Of a DNA stretch of 64,000 nt, positions 1 to 12,478 are shown one piece after another. This DNA comes from Enoplosus armatus (taxonomy: Eukaryota; Chordata; Actinopteri; Centrarchiformes; Enoplosidae). The notes beneath the pieces were generated by a model. It made no database searches. It saw only the letters and a list, made by a program, of their open reading frames with translations, and was not told where the DNA came from. The DNA is taken from positions 14,738,798-14,802,797 of the forward strand of contig NC_092194.1 of assembly GCF_043641665.1 (NCBI RefSeq). The letters are read 5' to 3'. Both the position numbers and the translations under genes were made by a program. The first letter of the stretch is position 1, and every line of letters starts with the position of its first letter.

Positions 1-227
1 CGTCTTCTCTAGCGACTAAATTAGTTGAATTGTTACGCAATATAGCTTCTGACACTGGCTCTTTCTTCCTCTGTCTGCCTTAAAACAGATAACAGACAAA
101 ACGTAAATAAAAATACCGTCGGTGAACAGTAGGCAGCCATGTTTCTTCCTGGCAGAAAATGGAATGGTGCATTGTGGTACTTGTAGTATCACACTTTGTT
201 AACGCGAATTCTCAAAATTACTTGGCC

Positions 228-1197
228 AATGCATATAAACATCTTAAGTTAAGGTTTATTGTAATTTCAGTAATTTACTGTCATTTAATGACAGTCGTAA
301 AAAAACATGTTTCTTTTTACAGCAACAATAATTGTAGCTATGTAAAAACTACATTTCCGACAAGTCTAGTCTTGAAGTTATGGGGCTTGTAGTCTTCTAG
401 AGCAAACATGTTCTATGGTTGTTAGTGTTCATAGAGGTTAGCAGTTATGAGCCCAGGGCCATGTGTGCAGGTCTGCATACCAATCAAAGATCTCACCAGC
501 TTGAAGTTACTGGGAATAAAAACGTGTGTACTTTTGATCCTGCAGGGTATTGATGTGTATTATTTGATACTAATCATAAAAGTAGTCTTTTCATAAAATG
601 ATATGCAGTACAAAGTTGCCACGTATGCAATGTTCCAGGTAAACAACTAGCAGATGTTGGGGCCCCATACAGATAAGATTTATTTTTGTTTGGACGTTGT
701 CTTCCTTGGGATGTGAGAGTTATGCGATAGAGGTCAAGGTAAGGTATGTGAAAGGTCATTCTGAGAGGTCTCTTTTCCTGGCCCCTAGATGGGAAACAGA
801 AGTTTACAGACTCATGTGTTATAGTAGGACCCCATGTATGCCTAAATGTATAAAAGACGAGCTTGAACAGTGTTCGAGGCAGCAGTACTGATTTGGCTAC
901 GGGTGCTGTACAGATCAAGATGCGCATGCCTGTTGATCCTGATCTTTGATGCAAATAAACAATATTATGTGAAAAGTCAGTATCAGTGGAGTTTCCTTCC
1001 ATCATCGGATCATCGCCTACATCTGGGGAATTAAGAAGAAATTAACAACAGTATCTTTGCCACCCTTGTTGTTATCCTAAAAGCTCTAAGTGAACATAGC
1101 TTGAGGTAAGCCGACACACAAACAACTCTTGTCTTGTATATAAACATATTAAGTCTGGTTTATTGCAATTTTAATAATTTACTGTCACTTTTTATGT
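228..1197. repeat. Pair of diverged ~60-bp direct repeats
   Basis: The segments 228-290 and 1134-1197 share the same order of short blocks: TATAAACAT, TTAAG, GGTTTATTG, AATTT and TAATTTACTGTCA. They are about 905 bp apart in the same orientation. They flank the promoter-like segment near 849-959. They could be an old segmental duplication or two copies of a dispersed repeat. Confidence 0.5.
849..959 (+). other. LTR-like or promoter-like segment (TATA box followed by AATAAA)
   Basis: TATAAAAG at 849-856 is followed about 100 bp later by AATAAA at 954-959. That spacing resembles the U3-R boundary of a solo long terminal repeat. No gag/pol/env coding sequence, primer-binding site or clean target duplication was found, so the reading is weak. 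It may be chance in AT-rich DNA. Confidence 0.22.
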
Positions 1198-1981
1198 ATG
1201 ATTCATGCAAGCAAAAAAAAAGTTACAATCAGTCTACGAGAGAACACACATTCCAGTTAATAAACAAAATGTTAAATATCATTAATATTAAATAATTTCA
1301 AAGATTCTGTCAGATAATGCACACAAATTGATATATGCATTATACATATTCTCATAGAAATATTGTGCATGTGATATTTGTATTAAAATGAGGTACATCA
1401 GTTGTTAACTTGCACCAATGGTTGAGGAATTTCTGATCAGAAACCACAAGAAAATCTCTTATTTTCTAATTGTTTTACTTTTTTCTCATTTTATCAATGA
1501 ATTTAACTGTTCGATTATATTTTTGGTAAATTGTATCTCCCTACATGGTAGCCTAAAAGCAGTTTCAAAACCTTAGGATAACCTAGGATATAATTCTTGT
1601 AAAGAAATACTAAATTATTTTATCACTTGTCAGTTTAATTGAATATTTCTTGCCTAAGACTGTCAAATTTAAGGATATTTACTCTGAGAAATATCAGAAT
1701 GATTCTTCAAATCCCACCATGTGCAACTTCTGTGTAATTGCAGAATGTAAAATCCACCTCAGGTTGTTAAAACCCAACAATTCCCAGAAACACACTAAGG
1801 ACATGACCTTAATGGTTGCTATGGCCCTGACTGTATGCAAATTACGAACAGGCACAGTATTGAAAAGGCATATTTACATTATTGCAAACATTTTCTCGCA
1901 CAGACACTTACAAAGAAGGACAGCATGTACACACACATACATACAGTACACAAAGCCACATGCACGCTCTTCTTGTTTTGC

Positions 1982-4900
1982 CTAGTAGGTTTTAAGCTTG
2001 AACACTTTGGAGAGAGGCGCTTTGGCACTAGAGTAGATCAGATATGATTCTCCCTTGGAGCTGAAAAACTCCCAGTCACTGCACCCAATTGTTGGGAGCC
2101 AATGAACAGGAACAAAGCCTTCATATCCCTGCCACCTAAAAACAAACAGAGAAGAAGAATCAAATCAAAGGTGTATTTGCATCTGCTTAATGCTCCAGAC
2201 CTAAAATTAGCTGCCAGCCAGTTCCTTGTTCCTAGTGAATCCTCACATGTCAAAAGTGCCGGTATGCTTTCAGTAGTCTGGTTCACAGGAGGAAAATAGA
2301 TCTACATTACAACAGTGTAGGTGTGTGTCTCAGCACTAAGTTAGAGGGCCATCAGAATGGATGAATTATTTCACACTGGGAGGGGTGTTGTTGACAAGTT
2401 GAGTACCTGTAGAGAACGCTGTTGAGAGAGTAGGATTCTCCGTTAAAGGAGTTAGCGACAACCAGAAAATATTCCTCCCCGAGGCTGAAGAACTCCCAGT
2501 CCACTGCACTGGAGAGACAGAACAGGTATGCAGTGATGACGAGAGGTTGAAATGGCAGCAAACAGGTTATTACACAGGAAGTGTTCTCGTAGTCTGTCTG
2601 CGTGTACATGCACCTGGCGTACTATAGTGTTTACACATCTGTACCTATAGGTGACAATATCCTGGAAGCGGACAAACAGCTGTCCATTCATGTCCAGTTC
2701 GTAGATAGTGGAGTTGATGGCATATCGACTTGGTCCGTTACCGTGGAATCTGTGTCCATTGGCAACAACTAAGAAGACTCTACTGCCAATCTGAAACATT
2801 TCCCAGTCTGTGGCGCAGAACGTCTGGATTGACAGTGAGAGAGAAACCAATGCGTAAATTGTATTTAACTTGCTTACAGTGGGGGAAAGTGACAAAGTAC
2901 AATGTTGAGGTACTTTTACTTTACTTGAGTATATTCAAGGAAATATTGTATTTTTTACTCCACTAGATTCATTTGACAATTGCAGTTACTAGTTACTTTT
3001 CAGATTAATATTAATAAAAAAACCAACATGTGATAAACTCCATATATTACCCTCTAAACTTCTCAGATGGTTTCATTTAAATAACTGTTTGAGGCACAAA
3101 GAGGTGCAATTATCCAATATTTCACAAAAAAGATGTAAGCTTAACTCTTGACCAAGGGGTTAAGGTGGTGACCATGAACCGCAAAGCCCCCGGTTCGCAT
3201 CCAAAGATCCAAGAAAAGTCCAAAAAATTAAGACATATTTGTGTAGCAGGACTCATTAATCATCTCATGACCCCTTAGATTTATCTTGTGACCTTTTGGA
3301 GGGGGCTCGACCCCTATATTGGGAACAACTGCCCAATTTATCTACTGTATAACTGTAAAACTAGCTCCACGTCGACCTGCTTCAACAGTAAAATGCTACT
3401 TACAGATAATCATGTTATATATAATAATATATCACTCAATGAGGCCATTTGTCTGTGGAATGAGTACTTTTACTTTTGATACTTTAAGTATATTTAGCTG
3501 ATATTACTTCTCTATTTTTAATTCAGTTGGATGAATGTAAGTCTTTTACTTAAAATGGAGTATATTTATTTTGTTGTATTGGTACTTTTACTTAAGTAAA
3601 AGATCTGAGTACTTCTTCAACTATTGTTTGCTTAAACATAGAGATGGAGAAGCTGAAACAGCTAAGAGAGTAATACATATAAAAAATGCCAAAATGATCT
3701 ACTTTCACTAATTTCTGGAGGATTTTACATGATCAATTTCCACCTGCCCCAAGGTGTTCTTAAGGATCCTCACATCTAACTGTGGAGTTCCCCTAAATCA
3801 TCTCCGTATTTTTCCCATGTGACTATCAATGTGTCAACACGCTCTCCTCAAATGTGGCTAGATTCAAATATATGATTCACTATCAGTTACATGTCAAAGC
3901 ACTGTTATCGCTCAAGCAAATCATGGCAAACCGTACGCTCTATTTTTGGCCCTGTCTTAAATGTTCCTTGCTTCCCATCTCTCTTTCATTCCCCTTTTAT
4001 CTCTCCCCGTTTGTACTCCCTTCCTTCTGTGTGTACAGACAAGATGGTTTTTCATACTCATCTCAAAGATACAGATCTCATCAGAGGAAATCAAAGCCCA
4101 GCTGGTGAGAAGATGAATGGTATGGAAATCAGCAAAATGCTACATTAAATGCTGTTAAGACAAATTTCCACCCACACTCAAACATCTTCAAAAGTTACCC
4201 TGTATTGTGGTGGGGTACACAAAACAAACCGATGGGTATTTTTTTCAGGCAATTTATTCAAGGCCAATGACGCATTTCTTTTGCCCTTTTATGTTCACCA
4301 CATACCTTAATTGTCTGGAACACCTGGAAGCTTCCATTGACCCAAACGTAGATGACTGAGTCTACAGAAGTGGTCACTCCATCAAAAGCATTTGCAACCA
4401 CCAGGAAATGGTACGGTCCAACTGTGAAGAACTCCCAGTCGTAGGCCCCTGAGGTCGGCAGCATCTGGTGAACCTCAAAAGACTTTGTTAACCTGTTCCA
4501 TTTGTATATCACACTGTCTATAGTGTGATTATTATTACCTGTGAAACAAACCAGAAAGAGAGAGAATGTAACACAGTTTAATGTTTTGGTAATGTCGGAA
4601 GTTAACAGGTAGTCATTTGATGGATATTTCGTTTTTACCTTGTCTGTGATTGGCCACAGCGAGGTAGGTTTGTCGATCGATGTTAAAGGCCTCCCAGTCC
4701 CGTGCACAGTGGGTCTGCAGAGTCTGGAACCGCACAAACTGTTTTCTTCTTTTGCTCCATTTGTAAATCACAGAGAAGTCCATCCCTGATTCTTTTTGAA
4801 AACGTGTGTCTGGCCCTCCGCCAGAGTTAGATACCACCAGAAATATCTAGATCAAAGTAACAAAACACAGGGAATATCAGCTGCATGCAGATGCATGTGT

Positions 4901-7900
4901 TTGATTTGTATTCCAACCCATCTCTTCCTTTTGGTCAAACCTTCTTGCCCATGCTGAAGTGTCTCCAAGCCAGAGCTTCATATGTGCTGACATTCTGGTA
5001 GAGCTGGAAACCTGTGTGGCTCCACAGATACAAAGCAGAGCCAGAGCCTGTTGACCGATGAGCCATGGCAGCCATCAGACCCAGGCCAGGTACCTGGAAC
5101 ACCTGAAGATAGAATGAAAAAACTTATATTGCCATATTGTATAGAAGAGGGAAATCACAGGATGGTGAAAAATAACGCTGCACAAGATTTTATGCAGAAA
5201 TCTAATCAGCCAAAAGTGGGAATGCAACAGAGAAAAGCATCAACCACAACCAACTAGGACTGAAGAAAGATTAAAAGACACCTCTGTTGGGATCCCCGGG
5301 TCTTGAAAAACCACAAGATTCCCCTAAAGAAAAATATTTTTCTTCTCTTGTGCCTTTGGTTTCCTTAACTTTAAGTACAGTGAGGATCCTAGCAATAGTA
5401 CAGACACAACAAATATACATAAATATTTGTTTTTACAAAGTGGAAGGATACCTCTACATCATGCGTCTCTGAGCTGGTGGTGAGGACCTGGTGTTCCAAC
5501 ACATAGTCCAGTCGTTTATGATCTGAGTAGATGAGAGATGAGATGTTTGTAAAAATGTAAGCTGAGTAACAACCTGCTCATAAGTGGATGGTTGATGTTT
5601 TGGATTCTCACCCTCTAGCACAGCGATCCACACTCTACCGTCACAGAGGTAGAGGCCTTTCCTAAGCGGATTGAACCACAGCTGGCCTTGTAGCAGCTCT
5701 GAGCACGACCGCTGCAACCCCACCGACACTCGCTCCTCTGTATCTGACAGTTTGTGATCAAAACACGAAGACAAGCAGACAATCAAAGAGGCAAGGAAGC
5801 AGAGAAACATACACAGGAAAGCATATATGTCATGTCTTGTAAAACGCGTCTGCAAGTTACCATAGGCAGTCAGATGGCCGTCACCCCCCCTCCCCACGAC
5901 AGGCAGATCTGAGAGAAGTGGTGGTACTGACAGAACTGCTAGTTGGGGGTCGGAAGAGGGGCAGATGTAATGGGTGGCATCCGAGCCTGGCACCAAAACC
6001 AGCTGTCGCAACAGACCCTGTACATGGGGCAGCAGATAAGAAGAAGATTTGGTTGTTTTTGAGAAAACAGCAGTTAGCAGCTTATTTCTTATTAAAGTTA
6101 GTGATGAGGAAATATAAGTCTTACTGAATACAAGCCTTTCCATCTCCCCCGACTGCCAATGTGGAATCTTGATCCCTGAATGTTGAGGTCTGAGGGGAAA
6201 GGCCTGGAGGGAACACTGTTTGCCATAAAAAGAAATAATTATTTCTAATAGCTGAGTTAAATTGTTTTGCTTCTATAAATGAACTAAAAGTCTCTGTAAT
6301 TAAAGTAGTCTCCTCCATTCCTCTGTTTTTAGGACTGAGACAGGAATTATATAGGAACTGTACAGAGGCTGATATTCCTCCCTTCAGTGCGCCAGAGGGA
6401 GTTTCCACTGAAAACCATATATCACATACTGTCAGGTCACTATGATATGGCTGCAGGGCGTGAGCAGATTTGGAGCAGTGCCATTGTATTGTGGTGAAGG
6501 ATCTACTATCCCTCAAGGGAATTCAGATGTAACAGGAAGAGAGGATGATGGCAGACAGACAGTGTACCCCACCCAGCGAACATAATCACTCAAGAGGAAC
6601 AAAAAAAATCAGCTTACATTTCCAGTGGTGGTCTGCAGTCCACTGTGAGCCTGACATGACGACTATCAATGGCTAAAACCAGAGTGTGCCACTGGTCATC
6701 AGCCAGTCTGCCTCGAAAGCCCCAGTGCTGTACGACCCCTCCGTGACCTCTAAAGAGGAAGTGCAGACGTTTCCTTGAGAACCTCAGCCCCAGAATGATC
6801 CGTCCACGGTCTTCTTCACTCTTGATTCGCCTCTCCTTCTTCCTCTCGACATGTCGCTCTTCTCCGCTGACACCCCTCTCTTTATTCCTGTCCGAAATGT
6901 TACCTTTATCGTTCTCCTCCTCCTTCTCCACCACCCCTCTTTTCTCTACTTTTTTTGGCTCCATCAAGGAAAAGATGTATTCATTTTTCTGAAAGGCAAA
7001 CAGGAAAAACACACTGTGTTTGGCAGCGGTGGAAAGTAACAAAGTACATTTTCTAAAGTACTGTACGTAGAGCTGCAACGATTAGTCGGAAATAATCTGC
7101 AGATGAATCAATAATGAAAATAATTATTACTTGCAACCCTACTTGTACTTTCCTTGCATATTATATTTAAGTCTTCTCAACTACATTTCAGAGGGAAACA
7201 TTGTAATTTTTACTTCACTACATTTATTTGACAGTTATAGTTACTTGTTACATTTCAGATTAAGAGTTTAAAAACCTGTAATGATCTTATAAACTACAGA
7301 GCATTGTTATATCGTATATACAACTACTCCAAAATATGTAAAATAGTTTAAATTGCCTCCACCACCGTCCCACTGTACTGTGGTATTACTGCTTTCACTT
7401 AAGTAAATAATCTGATTACTTCCTCCACCACTGGCATTCAGTACCGTCTGTTTCTGACAGATGTGGACGCTCACCTTTGATGCAATGGGAGTGACTTTAA
7501 GTGTCACAACAATGGAGAATTCTTTGGGGAAGAGGTCGCAGTTCACCAGCAGCTGAGAGGAGGGAAAGCTCATGGAGGTATGAGGGCTTGAGAAATGGAC
7601 CCCCCTTACCCCTCCAGTCTGCCTCATGTGCACCCCTGGTACAAGTTTGGAGGTGTCTCTCTCAAGGACAAAAGACAGAAGATCCAAAGGGAGCAAGTCT
7701 GCACACAATAAGCAAATAAAGAGGTCAGGAAGATTGTTTTACTGCTTTACCCTTTTTATGCAGAATTTGCCATACTATAAATTAGTTTTTCCTAACCTTG
7801 GGGTCTGGACCCCCTAAAGAGGTCTGAGGGGCCCTTAGACAATTAATGGGATAGCAAAGAACCAAAAACATTATCTGCTACCCAAATTATGTCTATTTTT

Positions 7901-9213
7901 TCAGATTTTTCCACAGGTTTCTAAATATTCAAACTGAACAACTGGAAAAGGGAAAATCACTCATAGGCAGTGATAGAGTGTAAGTAAGTGCATTTACCCA
8001 AATAGTAGTACTTGCACTTTATTTGAGTATTTTCTTTTCATTCTACTTTATACATTTACTCCACTACAGTTATTTGATAGCTTTAGTAACTTGTTACTTT
8101 ACAAATTAAGATTTTTTTAATGAAGCTTTCTTATAAATTAAAATACTCAACAGTAAATACAAGTAGTGACTGACTTTTCCTTGTAATTATTGTCATAATT
8201 TTAAATCATTTTAATAATTTTGAGGTTTGGACTGTTGGTTGGACAAAACAAGCCTTGTGAAGGTGTCACTCTGGCCAATTGTGACCAAGCAGTCCATAAA
8301 CTGAGAAAATAGCCTGCAGATTAATCGATAATAAAATTATAATGATATAACACATAGTAGTATAAAAGTCACAAGTACTTTTACTTTTAATGCTTTAGGT
8401 ACATTGTCCTGATTATACTTACATACGTTTACTTAAGTAACATTTTCAATGCAGGACTTTTACCTGTAATGGATTACTTTTACAGTGTGGTATTATTAAT
8501 TTTACTTCAGTAAAGGATCTGAACACCACTGCTCACAATAATAATAAGTTAATAAGTAGTAAGTAGACATAGCTTTGTTCTAAGGTTGGGAACAACTGCT
8601 ATAAACTAATAAATCAATTAATGTCATAGCATGCTTGAGTCCCTGACCCTCCTGCTGTGTGAGAAATAGCCCTGGGTGGCGTCGGAGCTATAGGAGGTTT
8701 TAGGAGGGGTTGTTACTAAGAAAGGCGCTCTTTGAGAAGCGAGAATAATGGAAGAGAATTGCTCTGGAATTGATGAGACATCATATAAACATGCACCCTG
8801 TTCGTCCTGATATACTGAAGTGCGTCAAATTGTTGTGGAATCCTAACCACATCCAATGTCTGTACTTGTTTGTGGATGTTAATTTAAGTTAATATTGCAC
8901 GCAATACTGCACACACAAACACTCCCACTGCACTGTAAGCAGACGCAGACAGTTGGAATTATCCAAAAGAATTTTAGCTGGAGGGGTTTCCCAGGTTTTC
9001 AGATGAAACTGTAAACCATTCACTGAATAATCATTAACTGAACATCAGATGTGTTGAATTGAGCTGAGGTAACATAGAGAGTAAAGCTGAGGCTGGGAGA
9101 GGTAAAATAGAATAAAATGGTACCATACCTGTACAGTGTCTCCATGTGTCTGCGGTGGTGGCAATGACCCTTAACCCCAAGAAAAGGAACTGCACAAATA
9201 TCAGCGATGTCAT
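1982..9213 (-). CDS. tspear: Tspear: thrombospondin-type laminin G domain and EAR repeat protein (13 exons, 722 aa)
   Basis: Coding exons in reading order are 9129-9213, 7475-7698, 6618-6988, 6125-6215, 5861-6017, 5612-5743, 5452-5522, 4941-5102, 4639-4846, 4306-4538, 2645-2823, 2407-2508 and 1982-2135. All junctions are GT-AG and the phases agree, giving 2169 nt (722 aa plus stop). Residues 1-20 form a signal peptide; the start at 9213 gives a better leader than an in-frame ATG 13 codons upstream. Residues about 25-310 are the thrombospondin-N/laminin G-like domain, including [14 protein letters not shown] and [11 protein letters not shown]. The rest carries EAR propeller repeats with recurring DWE-F and YFLVVAN/YLAVAN motifs. 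Human TSPEAR is 669 aa; most of the excess is a charged insertion at residues 112-166. In mammals the protein is secreted or at the cell surface and is linked to hearing, tooth and hair follicle development through Notch signalling. Confidence 0.95.
2877..3626. mobile_element. hAT-like MITE in tspear intron 10, with target duplication
   Basis: The element starts with CAGTGGGGGAAAGT and ends with a degenerate copy of the inverse (ACTTCTTCAACTATTG). The flanks are 8-bp near-duplicates, CTTGCTTA at 2869-2876 and TTTGCTTA at 3627-3634. The interior has the family's typical blocks (TACTTTTACTT, CTCCACTA, GATCTGAGTACTTCTTC). About 3120-3320 looks like a foreign insert containing a tRNA B-box-like motif, GGTTCGCATCC, near 3192. 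The left end is about 52 bp from the acceptor of exon 2645-2823. Confidence 0.75.
6800..6964 (-). other. tspear: Charged insertion in the Tspear laminin G-like domain
   Basis: Within exon 6618-6988, about 55 residues (112-166) are mostly E, K, R and D. They separate KNEYIFSL from IILGLRF. In human TSPEAR the same two strands are joined by roughly ten residues. The reading frame stays open and the flanking splice sites are intact, so the segment is probably translated as a disordered loop. Confidence 0.8.
7024..7433. mobile_element. hAT-like MITE filling most of tspear intron 2
   Basis: It begins CAGCGGTGGAAAGT and ends TTCCTCCACCACTG, matching the inverted termini of the copies at 39056-39389 and 23327-24533. 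The candidate 8-bp flanks, GTGTTTGG and GCATTCAG, differ only by transitions, consistent with decay. A shorter AT-rich element (7069-7140, GAGCTGCAACGATTAGTCG) is nested near the left end. The intron runs from 7474 to 6989, so the MITE makes up about 410 of 486 bp. Confidence 0.7.
7968..8531. mobile_element. Decayed hAT-like MITE in tspear intron 1
   Basis: The stretch from CAGTGATAGAGTG to AACACCACTG has the internal blocks of the same family (ATTTACTCCACTACAG, TTACTTTTACTTTTAATGC, GTAAAGGATCTGAACAC). Possible target duplications (CTCATAGG and CTCACAAT) match at five of eight positions only. A second element containing TTGGACAAAACAAG and TTAATCGATAAT is nested around 8220-8345. Confidence 0.6.
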
Positions 9214-11462
9214 AACAAAAAGCCTGTTTGGTTCAGTTACCAGCTGGTACAAAAGTCTCCATATTGCAGGTATTTCTCTATGTATTGCTCCCTTTGTCTC
9301 TATCTTAAGTGACTATACGCACCGGGCGATTGTGCACTCTTCTTATTGACACAAGTGAGCATTTTCAGATCTTCCAACTCCAAAGAAAAATGTCAAGTCA
9401 ACAAACTCAAACTTACATGTACTTAAATAGTACAAACAGACAGTCCCAGAGCATCTGTGCTGAGAGAGAAATCCATTCATCTGTGTGGAGAATCCTGCAC
9501 CTGCAGCTCCTTTTAACCACCAGAGCCATGCAAATCACTAACCAGCCTGTCACTCATCCTCCCTCGACCGCCTCTAATGACACAGACCTGCCAGAGGGGT
9601 GAGCTGCTCCACTATGTGTGTGTTCATGCTCACGTATAACAAACAGACAGACTGACAGACAAGTAGACAGATGGAATATTTTAATGTAATGGTATAGAAA
9701 AGTTCTGTCAAAAGATAAACTCCAGACGTTCACTACACGAAAGGCCCATGTCTCTTTTTAATTAAAAGGCATCCTAGAAACAACAGCAGAACATATGTGA
9801 CCTTTGGTCCACTAATGGATATATGGGTATGAGCTGTTATCCCACGGTTTATTACCTGAGAAACCGAGGTATGTGCATGAAAACAGCTGTGATATTAAAG
9901 TTTCAAACCGGGATGTTTTCCTAAAAGATCTGCAAATATTACTTGTTGAAAATGTGATGAAGTCTCAGGATAGTGGAATCAGGCAGACACTGCAATGACA
10001 AAGTAGCAAGGGGGCATTAAAATGGAATTTGAAAATAATGCTTTTATTGCATTTATATCAACCTGCTTGAATTGGATAAATCACAGGATTTAAATATTTT
10101 CCTTGCAGTCTCAAAGGAAGTTTTGATTATCCATGGTCACCCAGCAATGTAATGCCACTACAAATAAATTGTTAGAATCATTTCAAGTCTACTTGAGCCT
10201 GGTTTGTTGGCTACTAGGCAAATAATCAGACTGCGTGTTGAGAGACGTCGGCATCTGGGCTTGTGTCAGATCTCTCTGAATCGTCTCATCCACCGACGGG
10301 CACATTTACAAGGCAAATGCAATCTGTCTCTCTTCTTCTCGCCCACATTAAGATCATAGACTGCACAAAGATCAGGATACAAGATATCAACTCTGCCTTG
10401 CTCTTCTTGTCCTCTATCCATTCATTAATCTTTCTTCCTTCCAGGCATGGCGTGGAGTGCACTCTCCCGTGTGGTTTCTGTGTGTTCGGATGCAGAAAAG
10501 TGTAAAATGTAGATTGCCCGCTCATACGCGTGCTTTTCCTTATTCCTGGTTTGACTCATCAACTGCTGCTATAAGTCTTATCACTGTTCCAGTTGTGCTG
10601 AATGTGGCCATTCAGTCAGCGTATCAGATGAGAGTTAAGGTTCTAAATCAGGCATCAGGTGATAAAGAACGCTCCGGAAGTTAATACACTCTTTGAAATA
10701 ATTATCAGACTTGGTTTAATATATCAACATATCTTTTTTTAATCTGCGTCATTCAATTTAGTGATCCTTTGTCTCTCTAAGTGAAGTACATTTGTGTCTC
10801 AGGACCACTATGGATTTAAGTTATTTTAACTTTTGGTGTTTTTATCTAGTAAGTCTCTTTGTTTCATTGCTTTCTATAGTTTATTTTGTTTCATATTATG
10901 TTTCTGCACGTTTCATGTCAGATTGACTCGTTTTGTTTTTTGGTGAGTATTTGGGCAAATGTGTGTTATGTGTGGGTTGTTTTACAACAGAATGAAACCA
11001 AACCAAACAGAGATGTGACTATTATCATAGTTCACTATCACCACCTAGCGGTCTATGTTGTTCAAGCCACAGTTCTTATGAGCACACATTTTTAGCAGGC
11101 AGGGCCTGAGGGAATTGAAACCCTGTCTTGCATAATCAACCACACACCAACTATATATAATTCAATGACAGCCATGTTCTGACAAGTGACAAAATGTACA
11201 GTATACCAGGCAGCAGTGAGGTTAAATGGTTGAAGGCCAATATGTCACAGGTTCAGCTGTGCCTTAATATATACGTGTAAGACAGACATTGAATATCCAC
11301 CTGCAACATTTGTAAATATGTCTTAGTAATACAACAATCTAAAAAGAACCCCAAGGATAATTGTAAAGCATTAAAATCCACATTTCAGTGCTTAACCCGT
11401 GTTTGAATGCACAAATATAAAATAATGATGCATGTGACAGCAAATCTGAGTACCAAACTATA

Positions 11463-11468
11463 TTTATT
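11463..11468 (-). terminator. Candidate distal polyadenylation signal for sumo3
   Basis: AATAAA on the minus strand lies about 2.5 kb past the sumo3 stop codon. If used, the 3' UTR would include the whole transposon at 11537-12478. Position and hexamer are the only evidence. Confidence 0.25.
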
Positions 11469-11536
11469 GTATACAGTAGTAAAAGACCACAAATAATGTA
11501 CAAATCAGTAGAGAAACAAATAACATGAAAAGACCT

Positions 11537-12478
11537 GGGCCCCGTTCTTCGTACGTTACATAGTTTAGCTCGTATGTCTGCCAGCTCAAAAAGGTCTTTG
11601 TCCAGCTAACCGAGTTCTTCAAATGCAAGTGGAAGGCTGTCTTGATAACTGTGCTTATTTTGTGAGACAAAAGATGAAAACCGTGATCGCTGCTTGTGAT
11701 CGGCTTGTGCAGACGCATGTCTTCAAGAGTAATCACACACAGATTTTAGCACGTCTCTGTATAACACAATTTTGTCCAATGCTTGTTGTTAAAGACTGTG
11801 GAAAGGTTGAGAGTCCGGTAGTCCTCAGATAAAATTTCATTTTATATTCACTGGGGCCAGAGTGGATGCGGTAAAGACTTCAAACAGCAGGTGGCAGTAC
11901 AGTGAACCTTTTTTAAACATTTGTCATATATTCATTCAGAAATGTTAAGGTATTGCAATTGACTGTTTTTATTATATAGAATGATACAAAAATACAGCTG
12001 AAAAACATGATGTAGACTACAATTTTAATTACTATTTAAAAAGGACAACAGCTTACTAATGTGGCTGAGCAAAACTACATTTAAGGCTATGGGAACTTAA
12101 ACATTAAGGGAGACAAAAAAAACACAAATTTCTGGAGGCCAATTACAACTGCAGCCCATATTGCATCACTTTAAATACCTCATAATGCAAGAATGTAATC
12201 TGTATTGCAAATGTCTAAATAACAGTGGTTCACACTGCGACAAACTCTTTGTTTTGTTGTACTTTTAACTACTCAACTCATGACAATACTGACCAACTGG
12301 TGCCTCTAAAGAAAGGTGTAGCCTTATCTGAAAATAAATTAAAATTGGTACACTTAAAGGGCTGTTATGATCCAACTCACTCTGAATAAGCTTGGCAGGT
12401 TTTGCTTCAACAACAGATACATTTTAATCAACAATCAATCAAGCAAAGTCAGTCATCAGCGTACGAAGAACGGGGCCC
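11537..12478. mobile_element. 942-bp DNA transposon with perfect 19-bp terminal inverted repeats
   Basis: The left end GGGCCCCGTTCTTCGTACG (11537-11555) is the exact reverse complement of the right end at 12460-12478. Near the left end, GCTAACCGAGTTCTTC partly repeats the motif. No transposase open reading frame is present, so it is non-autonomous. No convincing target duplication is visible beside the ends, so I do not assign a superfamily. Confidence 0.8.

Larger units (their letters stand above)
1..1981. other. Non-coding flank 3' of tspear
   Basis: No exon with homology and splice sites is visible here. The stretch is AT-rich and holds a pair of diverged direct repeats (near 228-290 and 1134-1197) and a segment with promoter-like and polyadenylation-like signals near 849-959. 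The part next to 1981 probably contains the tspear 3' UTR, since that gene's stop codon is at 1982-1984 on the minus strand. A minus-strand AATAAA lies at 1159-1164, but it is inside one of the direct repeats, so I do not assign the mRNA end. Confidence 0.6.

Noticed and set aside
574..1005. A 143-codon minus-strand open frame
   Set aside because: No recognisable domain, no splice context, and it overlaps the LTR-like segment; most likely chance or repeat-derived.
3128..3290. tRNA-like segment with a B-box motif
   Set aside because: No complete tRNA fold or clear A box; at most a SINE fragment nested in the MITE, so it is not listed as a tRNA gene.
9034..9252. Upstream in-frame ATG giving tspear 13 more N-terminal residues
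   Set aside because: The extra residues are polar and would precede the signal peptide; the ATG at 9211-9213 gives a standard leader.
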